Source: Actinoplanes italicus (lineage in GTDB: Bacteria > Actinomycetota > Actinomycetes > Mycobacteriales > Micromonosporaceae). Taken from it: a DNA stretch of 64,000 nucleotides. Location: NCBI RefSeq assembly GCF_003001815.1, contig NZ_PVMZ01000014.1, positions 223,877-287,876 of the forward strand. Reading direction: 5' to 3'. Both the position numbers and the translations under genes were made by a program. Below the pieces are notes generated by a model. It did not search any database and was not told the DNA's origin. It was given only the letters and a program-made list of their open reading frames with translations. Shown here piece after piece: positions 40,625-48,308 of this stretch; positions within the stretch are counted from its first letter, which is position 1, and each line of letters begins with the position of its first letter.

Positions 40625-41179
40625 CTAGAGGCGCAGGCGCATCGCGGGGTCGGGCTTGCGAGTGAAGCCGAGGGAGGCGTAGAGGGGCTCGCCGTCCGGG
40701 GAGGCCGTCAGGTCCGCGGCGCGCACGCCCTGGTCGCGGAACCACTGCAGGAGCGCCTCCATGCAGGCTCGGGAGTAGCCGCGACGCCGCATGGCCGGGT
40801 CGGTGGCGACATTGAACACGTACCCGACCCGGCCATCGGGGTTGAACGGATTGCCGAGGCGCTCCTCGATGAGACCCACCGCGCAGGAGACCAGGCCGGG
40901 GCCGTCGGGGTTCTCGACGACGAAGGCGGCCAAGGACTCCGAGGACGCGGAGGAACCCAGGGAGGCCGAGGAGCCGGAGCAGACCGACGACGCCGGGGAA
41001 GCCGAGGACGCTGGGAGAGCCGGGGCGGCCGGGTCGTGGGCCAAGCGCCGGACCAGGGAGGCGCGGGCCGGCTCGCGCCAGTCGTCGTTCCAGGTCGCTG
41101 TGCTGAAGGTGGCGAGCATGACGGCCCGGAGGCGGACCAGTTCGTCGGCGTCGGCGGGTACGGCTCGGCGGATCTTCAC
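40625..41179 (-). CDS. GNAT N-acetyltransferase with Ser-rich insertion
   Basis: A 184-aa acetyltransferase. The start KIRRAVPADADELVRLRAVM, the CoA site VATDPAMRRRGYSRACMEAL (about 125-144) and a C-terminal EPLYASLGFTR are standard. Between about residues 55 and 83 there is a Ser/Ala-rich run with repeating SSAS motifs in the place of an ordinary loop; this is unusual and may be a slippage expansion. TAAGGT (41191-41186) ends exactly 6 nt before the GTG start, so the mRNA is probably leaderless. The stop lies in a partial copy of the palindrome at 40208. Confidence 0.85.
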   Translation of the reverse strand: MKIRRAVPADADELVRLRAVMLATFSTATWNDDWREPARASLVRRLAHDPAAPALPASSASPASSVCSGSSASLGSSASSESLAAFVVENPDGPGLVSCAVGLIEERLGNPFNPDGRVGYVFNVATDPAMRRRGYSRACMEALLQWFRDQGVRAADLTASPDGEPLYASLGFTRKPDPAMRLRL

Positions 41180-41208
41180 GAGCGCACCTTACCCCCGTAC
41201 ACCATCTC

Positions 41209-41245
41209 TTTCAGATTTGAAGTTTCAGATTTTAAGGAGTATGGT
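41209..41245 (+). promoter_or_regulatory. Promoter and operator of the MarR-pirin operon
   Basis: TTGAAG (41217-41222), 17-nt spacer, TATGGT (41240-41245), 7 nt before the ATG at 41253. Direct repeats TTTCAGATTT (41209-41218 and 41223-41232) cover the -35 and spacer, and contain TTCA-N4-TGAA. This is a likely site for the encoded MarR protein. Confidence 0.7.
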
Positions 41246-41252
41246 TCCCGTC

Positions 41253-41693
41253 ATGGCCGAACCGCTGACCGGGACGCAACTGGCGCACTGGCGCACCTTC
41301 ATCGAGAGCTCGTGGGCACTGCACACGCGCCTCGAGGAGGAGCTCCGGGCCGCCACCGGGCTGAGCATGAACGACTACCACGTGCTCGTCGCGCTCGCCG
41401 ACGCCCCCGACCGGCGGATCCGCATGGGTGAGCTGGCCAACCGTCTCGTGCTGTCGCCGAGCCGGATCACCTACCAGATCAGCTCCATGGTCAAGAGGGG
41501 TCTGGTGAGCAAGGAGAGCTGCCCCGAGGACGGGCGCGGCCAGGAGGCCGTGCTGACCGAGGAGGGGCTGGCGACGCTGCGAGCGGCGGCGCCGTCCCAC
41601 CTGGAGACCGTCCGCGAGAGCTTCATCGACCATCTGGACGACGAGGAGCTGGCCGTGATCGGCCACGTCTTCGCCAAGATCAGGAAGGTATGA
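41253..41693 (+). CDS. MarR family transcriptional regulator
   Basis: A 146-aa winged-helix regulator. Helix 1 and 2 (LAHWRTFIESSWALHTRLEE) form the dimer base; the winged helix lies at about 55-100 (MGELANRLVLSPSRITYQIS, then KRGLVSKESCPEDGRG). The Cys in SCPEDGRG could be redox-sensitive. MarR proteins are relieved by small molecules or oxidants. The ATG at 41253 (MAEPLTGTQL) comes 7 nt after the -10; a second ATG at 41241 has a Shine-Dalgarno too close and would overlap the -10. The pirin gene follows after 3 nt, so the regulator and pirin form an operon. Confidence 0.9.
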   Translation: MAEPLTGTQLAHWRTFIESSWALHTRLEEELRAATGLSMNDYHVLVALADAPDRRIRMGELANRLVLSPSRITYQISSMVKRGLVSKESCPEDGRGQEAVLTEEGLATLRAAAPSHLETVRESFIDHLDDEELAVIGHVFAKIRKV

Positions 41694-41696
41694 GCC

Positions 41697-42647
41697 ATGC
41701 CAGCCATCACCGTTGAAGACGTCCTCGTCCTGCCCCGGCTGCCCAGGCTGGACCCGGTCACGACCGAGTTCCGGGCCGTCCGGCGACTGACCACGGCGCC
41801 GCAGGGCTACGAGGGTGAGGGGTTCCCGGTGCGCCGGGCCTTCGCCGGGGTGCCGATGTCCGAGCTCGACCCGTTCATCCACCTCGACCAGATGGGTGAG
41901 GTCGACTACGCGCCGGGCGAGCCGAAGGGCACGCCGTGGCACCCGCACCGCGGCTTCGAGACGGTCACCTACATGATCGACGGGATCATGGACCACCAGG
42001 ACTCGCTCGGTGGCGGCGGCTCGATCTCGAACAGCGACACCCAGTGGATGACCGCAGGCAAGGGCATCCTGCACATCGAGGCGCCGCCGGAGCACCTGGT
42101 GACCAGCGGCGGGCTCTTCCACGGGCTCCAGCTGTGGGTCAACCTGCCGCGGGCGGCCAAGATGATCGACCCCAAATACCAGGACATCCGCGGTACGAAG
42201 GCCGCGCTGCTCACCACACACGACGGCGGCGGACTGATCCGGGTCATCGCCGGCGAGATCGCCGGGCACCGTGGGCCGGGGTCGACGTTCACGCCGATCA
42301 ACCTGGCCCACATCACCCTGCAGCCCGGCGCGCGCCTGGATCTGCCCTGGCAGACCGACTACAACGCCCTGGTGTACGTACTCGCGGGCGAGGGATTCGC
42401 GGGCACCGACATGCGGCCGATCCGCCTCGGGCAGCTCGCCACCTACGGTCACGGTGAGGCGATCCGGGTGGAAGCGAAGACCGAATTGGATCTGTTCGTG
42501 ATGGGCGGGCAGCCGATCCGGGAGCCGATCGCCCATTACGGGCCGTTCGTGATGAACACCCAGGCCGAGCTCAAGCAGGCCTTCGAGGACTTCCAGAAGG
42601 GGCGCCTCGGAGTCGTTCCGGCGGCACGCGTACCGCACACGGACTGA
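41697..42647 (+). CDS. Pirin family cupin protein
   Basis: A 316-aa double-cupin protein. The metal-binding motif of pirins is present in the N-terminal cupin: HLDQMGEVDYAPG (about 62-74), WHPHRGFETVTYMIDG (about 82-97) with His-His-Glu ligands, then DHQDSLGGGG and HIEAPPEHLV. The C-terminal cupin lacks those ligands, as usual. Pirins have quercetinase activity or act as redox-linked regulators; the role here is unknown. It starts 3 nt after the MarR stop, an arrangement seen in many bacteria and suggesting oxidative or phenolic-compound response. Confidence 0.92.
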   Translation: MPAITVEDVLVLPRLPRLDPVTTEFRAVRRLTTAPQGYEGEGFPVRRAFAGVPMSELDPFIHLDQMGEVDYAPGEPKGTPWHPHRGFETVTYMIDGIMDHQDSLGGGGSISNSDTQWMTAGKGILHIEAPPEHLVTSGGLFHGLQLWVNLPRAAKMIDPKYQDIRGTKAALLTTHDGGGLIRVIAGEIAGHRGPGSTFTPINLAHITLQPGARLDLPWQTDYNALVYVLAGEGFAGTDMRPIRLGQLATYGHGEAIRVEAKTELDLFVMGGQPIREPIAHYGPFVMNTQAELKQAFEDFQKGRLGVVPAARVPHTD

Positions 42648-42661
42648 CTACGCTGACCGGC

Positions 42662-43858
42662 ATGGACCGGATCGAGCGATTCGCCGACGTCGTGGTCCGG
42701 GCTGGGGTCAACATCCAGCCCGGGCAGGGAGTGATCCTGCGTACGGACACCGCCCACCTCGAGATAGCCCGCGCGGTCGTGGAGGCGGCGTACGCGGCGG
42801 GCGCCGCCTGGGTGGAGCCGATCTGGTCGGACGGCCCGATGCGCCGTTCCGCCGTCGACCACGCCAGTCTCGAGACGCTGACCACCAGCCGCGGATGGGC
42901 GCTGCAGCGGATCCGGGAGTGGGCGGAGCAGGGCGTCGCGTCGATCGCCCTGCTGGGTGACGCCGATCCGCACGTGCTCGATGGCGCCGATCCGGCACGC
43001 GCAGCGGCGTTCCCGTTCGACGAGACGCGCGCGATGCGGGAGAGCGTGCTGGGCCGGCTCCGCTGGACCGTGGTGGGCGCGCCCAACCCGGGCTGGGCCC
43101 ACCAGATCTTCGGCGAGCCGGACACCGACCGGCTGTGGGACGCGGTCTCGACCGCCATGCGCCTGGACGCCGCGGATCCGGCCCTCGCGTGGCGGGAGCG
43201 GGCCGCGACACTGGCCGACCGGGCGTCACGGCTCGACGCGCTGGAGCTGACCTCGGTGCGGTATGTGGGTGACGGCACCGACCTCACGGTCGGGCTGATC
43301 CCGGGCTGCCGCTGGACGGGTGGTGGCCTGGTCGACTCCGCGGGCATCCCGTACATGCCGAACATCCCGACCGAAGAGGTGTTCACCAGCCCCGACCGGC
43401 GCCGCGCGGACGGCCGGATCAGGCTGACGAAACCGCTGGTGCTCAACGGGCAGCTGGTGCGCGGGTTGCGGGTGGAGTTCGCGGGCGGGCGGATCACCGA
43501 CGTGTCGGCCGACTCCGGGGTGGAGGCGGTGCGCGCCCAGCTGGAGACGGACCCGGGTGCCCGGTCGCTGGGCGAGGTGTCGCTCGTCGACTCGGACAGC
43601 CGGATCGCCAGGACCGGCATCGTCTTCCACAACACACTGTTCGACGAGAACGCGGGTTGTCACGTGGCCTGGGGTTCGAGCTTCCCGTTCGCCGTGCCGG
43701 GCGGACCGCAGATGGGCGCGGCGGAGCGCGAGGAGCTGGGCCTGAACACGTCGGCCGTGCACACCGACGTGGTGATCGGCGGCGACGGCATCACGGTCAC
43801 CGGGACCGGCCCGAAGGGCACCGTCGAGATCATCCGCAACGACGAATGGGTGCTCTGA
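42662..43858 (+). CDS. Aminopeptidase, peptidase family M29
   Basis: A 398-aa metallopeptidase of the thermophilic aminopeptidase (M29) family. Characteristic stretches are NIQPGQGVILRTDTAHLEIA near the start, the zinc-region NIPTEEVFTSPDR (about 238-250) with Glu, and the C-terminal DENAGCHVAWG and NTSAVHTDVVIGG with His and Asp ligands. The enzyme removes N-terminal residues from peptides in the cytosol. TACGCT (42649-42654) ends 7 nt before the ATG without a ribosome site, indicating a leaderless mRNA distinct from the pirin operon 14 nt upstream. Confidence 0.92.
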   Translation: MDRIERFADVVVRAGVNIQPGQGVILRTDTAHLEIARAVVEAAYAAGAAWVEPIWSDGPMRRSAVDHASLETLTTSRGWALQRIREWAEQGVASIALLGDADPHVLDGADPARAAAFPFDETRAMRESVLGRLRWTVVGAPNPGWAHQIFGEPDTDRLWDAVSTAMRLDAADPALAWRERAATLADRASRLDALELTSVRYVGDGTDLTVGLIPGCRWTGGGLVDSAGIPYMPNIPTEEVFTSPDRRRADGRIRLTKPLVLNGQLVRGLRVEFAGGRITDVSADSGVEAVRAQLETDPGARSLGEVSLVDSDSRIARTGIVFHNTLFDENAGCHVAWGSSFPFAVPGGPQMGAAEREELGLNTSAVHTDVVIGGDGITVTGTGPKGTVEIIRNDEWVL

Positions 43859-43862
43859 CCGC

Positions 43863-45446
43863 TCACCAGGTGCCGGCTCGGCGGGCCCGCCAGGGCCGGC
43901 CGTCCGGGTCGTAGACGAGGCGGTACGCGGGCAGCGCCCACAGCCGCTGATGCCACGGCAGCTTCTCGGTCTGGTGCGGGATGAGCCGGCCCGGCGGGCG
44001 GGTGCCGATCCGGCCGTTGTCGCGCCAGTCGCGCAGGCGGTCGGCGGCCTCGGTCAGGGCCGCCACCGCGCTCTCCGGATCGAGCAGGTCGGCGTCGTCC
44101 CCGTCGGCCCGGTCCAAGTGCTCCCGGAGAAGCGACAGCCGCAGGTCACGGGGTATCTTTCGGGCACCGTCGCCGAGCCCGGCCGGGTCCGCCGGGGCCC
44201 GCTCGTCGCGGGTCTCGTCCAGGACCGCGCAGGACAGCTCGCTGTCGTGGGTCCACGAACGACGGTTGAAGTTGTCGCTGCCGACGCTGCACCACACGTC
44301 GTCGATCACGCAGATCTTGGCGTGCACGTAGATCGGCGTACCGGCGTGGTTCTCCAGGTCGAAGACGTGCACCCGGTCACCGCCGGCCCGCTTGCACAGC
44401 TCGATGGCCTGCTCCCGGCCGACCTGGTTGGGCGGCAGGGCGAACCCGCCGTCCACGTCCGGGTGCCGGGGCACCACGGCGACCAGGTGCAGGTCCGGGT
44501 TGTCGTTCATCGCCTCGGCGAACAGCTGCGCGACTTCCTTCGACCACAGGTACTGGTCCTCGACGTAGATCAGCCGGCGGGCCCGCTTGATCGCCTTGGT
44601 GTAGCCGCGGGCCACGCTGCGCTCGCCCAGCTTCGCGAAGCCGTACGGCGGGCGCATCGCCGGGTAGGTCCGCAGCACCTGCACGGTGTGCGGGCCGCAC
44701 TCGGGCGGGTCGGGCGGCTGCTCCGGCAGCGGGTCGGGACTCATGTCCTCGCCGCGCAGCCTGTCGGTGATCGTGGCGATCGGGCCGTCCTGGTCGAGCG
44801 GCACCCGGTCGCACCAGCGTTCCCGGAACGACTGATCGAGCGTGCCGACGACCGGTCCCCGCAGTGCCAGCTGAACGTCGTGCCAGGGCGGATTCGGGCC
44901 GTACGCCTTCGCCATCCGCACCGCCTGCGGGTCACCGTGGTGCTCGGCGTCGTCGCGGCGGCTGTGGCACAGGTCGATGCCGCCGGCGAACGCGATGTCG
45001 CGTTCCGGCCGGTTCGGGTGGCGCAGCACGACGAGCTTCTGATGGTGTGACCCGCCGCGGCGGACCCGCTGATCGAGCAGCACCTCGCCGCCGGCGGCCT
45101 CGATATCGTCGCTGAGGTTGCGGTTCTCCTCCTCGCTGTAGGCGAGTTTGTCGACGTGCGAACGCCAGAGCAGGCCCTTGACGACCACGCCGCGTTTGGC
45201 GGCGGCGGCGAACAGCTCGGCCACGGTCGGCCCGCCGTCACTGGTGCGCTCATCGGGGTCACCGCGCCAGTCGGTGAAGAAGAGGTGATCACCGGGCTCG
45301 AGTGCCTCGACCTCGGTCACCAACCGATCGAAGTAACTTTGCCCGTGAATGAGTGGCTCGACCGTGTTTCCGGTGTTCCATATGGGTATGGAGGTGTCCG
45401 GGTTGCCGCGTTCTGCAGCGGAGAGAAGCCATTCCTGCGGCGGCAC
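43863..45446 (-). CDS. Phospholipase D-like (HKD) family protein
   Basis: A 527-aa protein with two HKD-type sites. The second is complete, HAKICVID followed by GSDNFNRR. The first, HHQKLVVLRH, has Arg where the Asp of HxKxxxxD is expected. The family cleaves or transfers phosphodiesters (phospholipase D, cardiolipin synthase, nucleases); the altered first site makes activity uncertain. The N-terminus is soluble and there is no signal peptide. The GTG at 45446 has GAAGGGG about 6 nt upstream, so the long frame upstream to 45704 is not used. It converges on the M29 gene 4 nt away. Confidence 0.85.
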   Translation of the reverse strand: MPPQEWLLSAAERGNPDTSIPIWNTGNTVEPLIHGQSYFDRLVTEVEALEPGDHLFFTDWRGDPDERTSDGGPTVAELFAAAAKRGVVVKGLLWRSHVDKLAYSEEENRNLSDDIEAAGGEVLLDQRVRRGGSHHQKLVVLRHPNRPERDIAFAGGIDLCHSRRDDAEHHGDPQAVRMAKAYGPNPPWHDVQLALRGPVVGTLDQSFRERWCDRVPLDQDGPIATITDRLRGEDMSPDPLPEQPPDPPECGPHTVQVLRTYPAMRPPYGFAKLGERSVARGYTKAIKRARRLIYVEDQYLWSKEVAQLFAEAMNDNPDLHLVAVVPRHPDVDGGFALPPNQVGREQAIELCKRAGGDRVHVFDLENHAGTPIYVHAKICVIDDVWCSVGSDNFNRRSWTHDSELSCAVLDETRDERAPADPAGLGDGARKIPRDLRLSLLREHLDRADGDDADLLDPESAVAALTEAADRLRDWRDNGRIGTRPPGRLIPHQTEKLPWHQRLWALPAYRLVYDPDGRPWRARRAGTW

Positions 45447-45548
45447 TGCAACCCCTTCGAGGTCGACGACGCCCTCACGGTAAGCCTCCCGGCCGCCGCT
45501 CGCATCCGGTAGTGGCGACCGCCATCCCCCCGCGGAGGAGCGACACGC

Positions 45549-45674
45549 ATGAGCAGTGAGCCCCTGACCACGACGCCAATCTCCGAAGCCACCGACTCCG
45601 CCGAGAAGGGCCTGCTCATCGCGGTCCTGATGCTGGTGCTGATGGGCACTGCCGCGATGCTGCTGATGTCCTGA
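45549..45674 (+). CDS. 41-aa single-pass membrane peptide
   Basis: A 41-residue frame: MSSEPLTTTPISEATDSAEK, then one strongly hydrophobic helix (about 22-40, methionine/leucine rich) to the end. The ATG has an excellent GGAGGAG site 8 nt upstream, one of the best in the window, which is the main argument that it is real. It is divergent from the phospholipase D-like gene. Its last 59 nt overlap the 3' end of the convergent methyltransferase gene, an unusually long overlap. Family unknown. Confidence 0.6.
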   Translation: MSSEPLTTTPISEATDSAEKGLLIAVLMLVLMGTAAMLLMS

Positions 45675-46314
45675 TCGAGAGGATCGTGGGAACCGGTGCG
45701 CCACCCTCGCTGAAGCCCTCGAACACGAGGCCGGCGGCGAGGAACGCGTTCAGAAGCTCGGGCAGGGGCCAGTGACTGGCGCCGACCTTGTCCCGTACCC
45801 CGTGGGAAGTCCATGAGTTCTTCGTCCAGTGACCGTCCAGATAACCGGGCCGGATGACCACCGCGGCCGGGTCGGCGCGGTCGGCGAACCCGCCGCAGAA
45901 GGCCGGGTGAACACCGATGTGGACGAACCGCCCGCCGGGGCGCAGCACCCGGCGGGCCTCGCGTAGCACGGCGGGGTACGCGGGCATGTCGGTGTGCGCC
46001 ACCACGGTGATCGCCGCGTCGAACGAGGCGTCCGCGTACGGCAGCCGGCTCGCGTCGGCGCGCACGATCGGCAGACGGCCGGCGGCGTGGCCGAGCATGC
46101 CGGCCGACAGATCGGCGCCGAACGGCGTCCAGCCCAGCTCGCGCACCTGGGCCGCGTGGACTCCGGTGCCGCAGGCGATCTCCAGGCAGCGGCCGGATCC
46201 GGGACCGAGGTGCTCGGTGATCGCCCGCCGGATGCCGAGCGGATCGCCGGGCCTCGTCGACGGCAGGAACTCGGTCTCGTACCAGTCCGCGATCTCGTCG
46301 TAGGCCGCTCTCAT
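45616..46314 (-). CDS. Class I SAM-dependent methyltransferase
   Basis: A 232-aa methyltransferase with the SAM motif CLEIACGTGVHA (about 44-55), the acidic GADLS end of strand 2, and LREARRVLRPGGRFVHIGVH (about 119-138), the post-motif of the Methyltransf_11 group. Substrate unknown. The end (GGAPVPTILSIRTSAASR onward) departs from typical family tails and overlaps the small membrane gene on the other strand; the true C-terminus may be functionally dispensable. The ATG at 46314 has TATACC ending 8 nt upstream. It diverges from the sensor kinase gene. Confidence 0.85.
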   Translation of the reverse strand: MRAAYDEIADWYETEFLPSTRPGDPLGIRRAITEHLGPGSGRCLEIACGTGVHAAQVRELGWTPFGADLSAGMLGHAAGRLPIVRADASRLPYADASFDAAITVVAHTDMPAYPAVLREARRVLRPGGRFVHIGVHPAFCGGFADRADPAAVVIRPGYLDGHWTKNSWTSHGVRDKVGASHWPLPELLNAFLAAGLVFEGFSEGGAPVPTILSIRTSAASRQCPSAPASGPR

Positions 46315-46398
46315 CCGCAAAAGGTATACCCAGCACTACCCCGGATGGTGTCCCTGAACGGCTGGGCCGGGCGGTGACCGGCTGGCTACCGTGAGCCG

Positions 46399-47670
46399 GT
46401 GCTCACCAAAGCCCTGAAAGACCGCCGCTATCTGCTCACCTCGTGGCCGTGGCGGTCCCTCCTGCATCTGACGGTCACCGCGGTGATCGCCGCTCCGGTC
46501 GCCGCCGGGTTCTGGACGCTGCTGCTGCCCTGGATGGTGGCCGTCCGGGACGTCAGCGAGGGCCGGGGTCCACAGCCCGCGGTGCTCGTCCTGATGCTGC
46601 TCGCGGCCGTCCTGCTGGTCACCTGCGGGCCGGTGGTGGCCCTGCCGCTGGCCGCGTTGGAACGCCGCCGGCTCGGCCTGATCGACGAGCGGCCGCTGAC
46701 CGGGCCGCACCGCCCGCTCGCCGCCAGCCCGGTCACCTGGCTGGTCTCGCGGTACCGCGAGGAGTCCACCTGGCGCGCCGTCCTCTACGCCGCCCTGCTC
46801 GGCCTGCTCGCTCCCCCGTTCTGGTTCGGCGTGGCCGTGCTGTTCGTCTTCGAGCTGGTGCTCCTGCTCAGCCCGGGCCTGACCGAGTGGCAGTTCGGCA
46901 CCTACGTGATCAACGGCGGGATCGGTTCGGTGCCGTTCGTGCTGCTCGGCATCGTCCTGGCGCCAATCCTGCTCTACCTCGCCGGGGTGCTGGCGGCGGC
47001 GCACGGCGCGCTGGCCCGGCGGCTGCTCGGCGGTGGCGACGGGCTGCGTGACCGGCTCACCGAGGTGGCGCAGTCGCGGGCCCGGCTGGCCGACGCGTTC
47101 GACGCCGAGCGGCGGCGGATCGAGCGTGACCTGCACGACGGCGCCCAGCACCGGCTCACCAGCCTCACCCTGCAACTGGGCATGGCCCGGCTCGACCTGC
47201 CCGACGACTCCCCTGCCGCCGAGCCACTGGGCCGCGCCCACAACCAGGCCAAGGAGCTGATGGTGGTGCTGCGCGACCTCGTGCACGGCATCCGCCCGCA
47301 GACACTCGGCGACCTGGGGCTGCCGGCCGCGCTCCGCGAGCTGGCGGGCAACTCGCCGGTCCCGGTCACGGTCGACGCCACGGAGATCACCGGCCGCCTG
47401 CCGGAGCGCATCGAGACGACCGCCTACTTCGTGGCTGCCGAGGCGCTCACCAACGTCGTCAAGCACGCCCACGCCACGACGGTCCAGGTTCGCCTGCTCC
47501 GTGCCGGTGACGGGATCGCGCTGGAGGTCCTCGACGACGGGCGGGGCGGCGCCGACCCGGCACGCGGCACCGGGCTGACCGGCCTGGCCGACCGGGTGGC
47601 CGCGGCCGGCGGCAAGCTCCTGCTGGCCAGCCCGGCAGGCGGCCCGACGCTGCTGCGGGTCGAGCTGTGA
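46399..47670 (+). CDS. Sensor histidine kinase (HisKA_3 type)
   Basis: A 423-aa kinase. Four or so hydrophobic segments in the first 215 residues include the actinobacterial sensor domain seen in LiaS/DesK-like proteins (LASPVTW, TWRAVLYAALLGLLAPPFWF). The phospho-acceptor region is ERRRIERDLHDGAQHRLTSL (His near 251), followed by HATPase boxes AEALTNVVKHAHAT and DDGRGGADP. The stimulus is unknown. The GTG has TACCGT (46387-46392) ending 6 nt before it. The response regulator overlaps by 4 nt (GTGA), so they form a pair. No obvious transporter target adjoins. Confidence 0.92.
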   Translation: MLTKALKDRRYLLTSWPWRSLLHLTVTAVIAAPVAAGFWTLLLPWMVAVRDVSEGRGPQPAVLVLMLLAAVLLVTCGPVVALPLAALERRRLGLIDERPLTGPHRPLAASPVTWLVSRYREESTWRAVLYAALLGLLAPPFWFGVAVLFVFELVLLLSPGLTEWQFGTYVINGGIGSVPFVLLGIVLAPILLYLAGVLAAAHGALARRLLGGGDGLRDRLTEVAQSRARLADAFDAERRRIERDLHDGAQHRLTSLTLQLGMARLDLPDDSPAAEPLGRAHNQAKELMVVLRDLVHGIRPQTLGDLGLPAALRELAGNSPVPVTVDATEITGRLPERIETTAYFVAAEALTNVVKHAHATTVQVRLLRAGDGIALEVLDDGRGGADPARGTGLTGLADRVAAAGGKLLLASPAGGPTLLRVEL

Positions 47671-48308
47671 CCCGCGTGGTGCTCGCCGAGGACGGCGTCC
47701 TGCTGCGCGAGGGCCTGGTCGGGGTGCTGGTCCGGTTCGGCTTCGAGGTGGTGGCCGCGGTCGGTGACGCCGACGAGCTCGAGACCGCGGTCCGGGAGCA
47801 CGACCCCGGATTGGTCGTCACCGACATCAAGATGCCGCCGTCCTTCTCCGACGAGGGGCTTCAGGCAGCCGTACGCCTCCGTCAAGCCCGCCCCGGCCTG
47901 CCGGTCGTGGTGCTCAGCCAGTACGTGCAGCAGGACTACGCGGCCGACCTGATCGCCACCGGCGACGGCGTCGGATACCTGCTCAAGGACCGGGTCGCCG
48001 ACATCGCCGAGTTCGTGGCGGCGCTGCGCACCGTGGTCGCCGGCGGCACCGTTGTCGACCCCGACGTGGTCCGCCGCCTGATCAGCCGGCCGCAGGACCC
48101 GCTCGCCGGGCTGTCCAGCCGGGAGCGGGAGGTGCTGGCGCTGATCGCCGAGGGCCGGTCCAACTCGGCGATCGCGGCCGCGCTGTTCATCAGCGACCCC
48201 GCGGTCGGCAAGCACGTCGGCAACATCCTGGCCAAGCTGGGCCTGCCACCCACCGACGACACGAACCGGCGGGTGATGGCCGTGCTGACCTTCCTAGGCG
48301 CCCGATGA
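47667..48308 (+). CDS. NarL/LuxR-type response regulator
   Basis: A 213-aa response regulator. Phospho-acceptor Asp53 lies in VVTDIKMPPSFSDEGL, the pattern of the subgroup paired with sensor kinases having the domain seen in the preceding gene. The C-terminal LuxR domain is LSSREREVLALIAEGRSNSA onward, with a somewhat long linker before it. GTGA overlap with the kinase gene. Its 3' end overlaps the convergent methyltransferase gene by 15 nt. Confidence 0.93.
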   Translation: MTRVVLAEDGVLLREGLVGVLVRFGFEVVAAVGDADELETAVREHDPGLVVTDIKMPPSFSDEGLQAAVRLRQARPGLPVVVLSQYVQQDYAADLIATGDGVGYLLKDRVADIAEFVAALRTVVAGGTVVDPDVVRRLISRPQDPLAGLSSREREVLALIAEGRSNSAIAAALFISDPAVGKHVGNILAKLGLPPTDDTNRRVMAVLTFLGAR

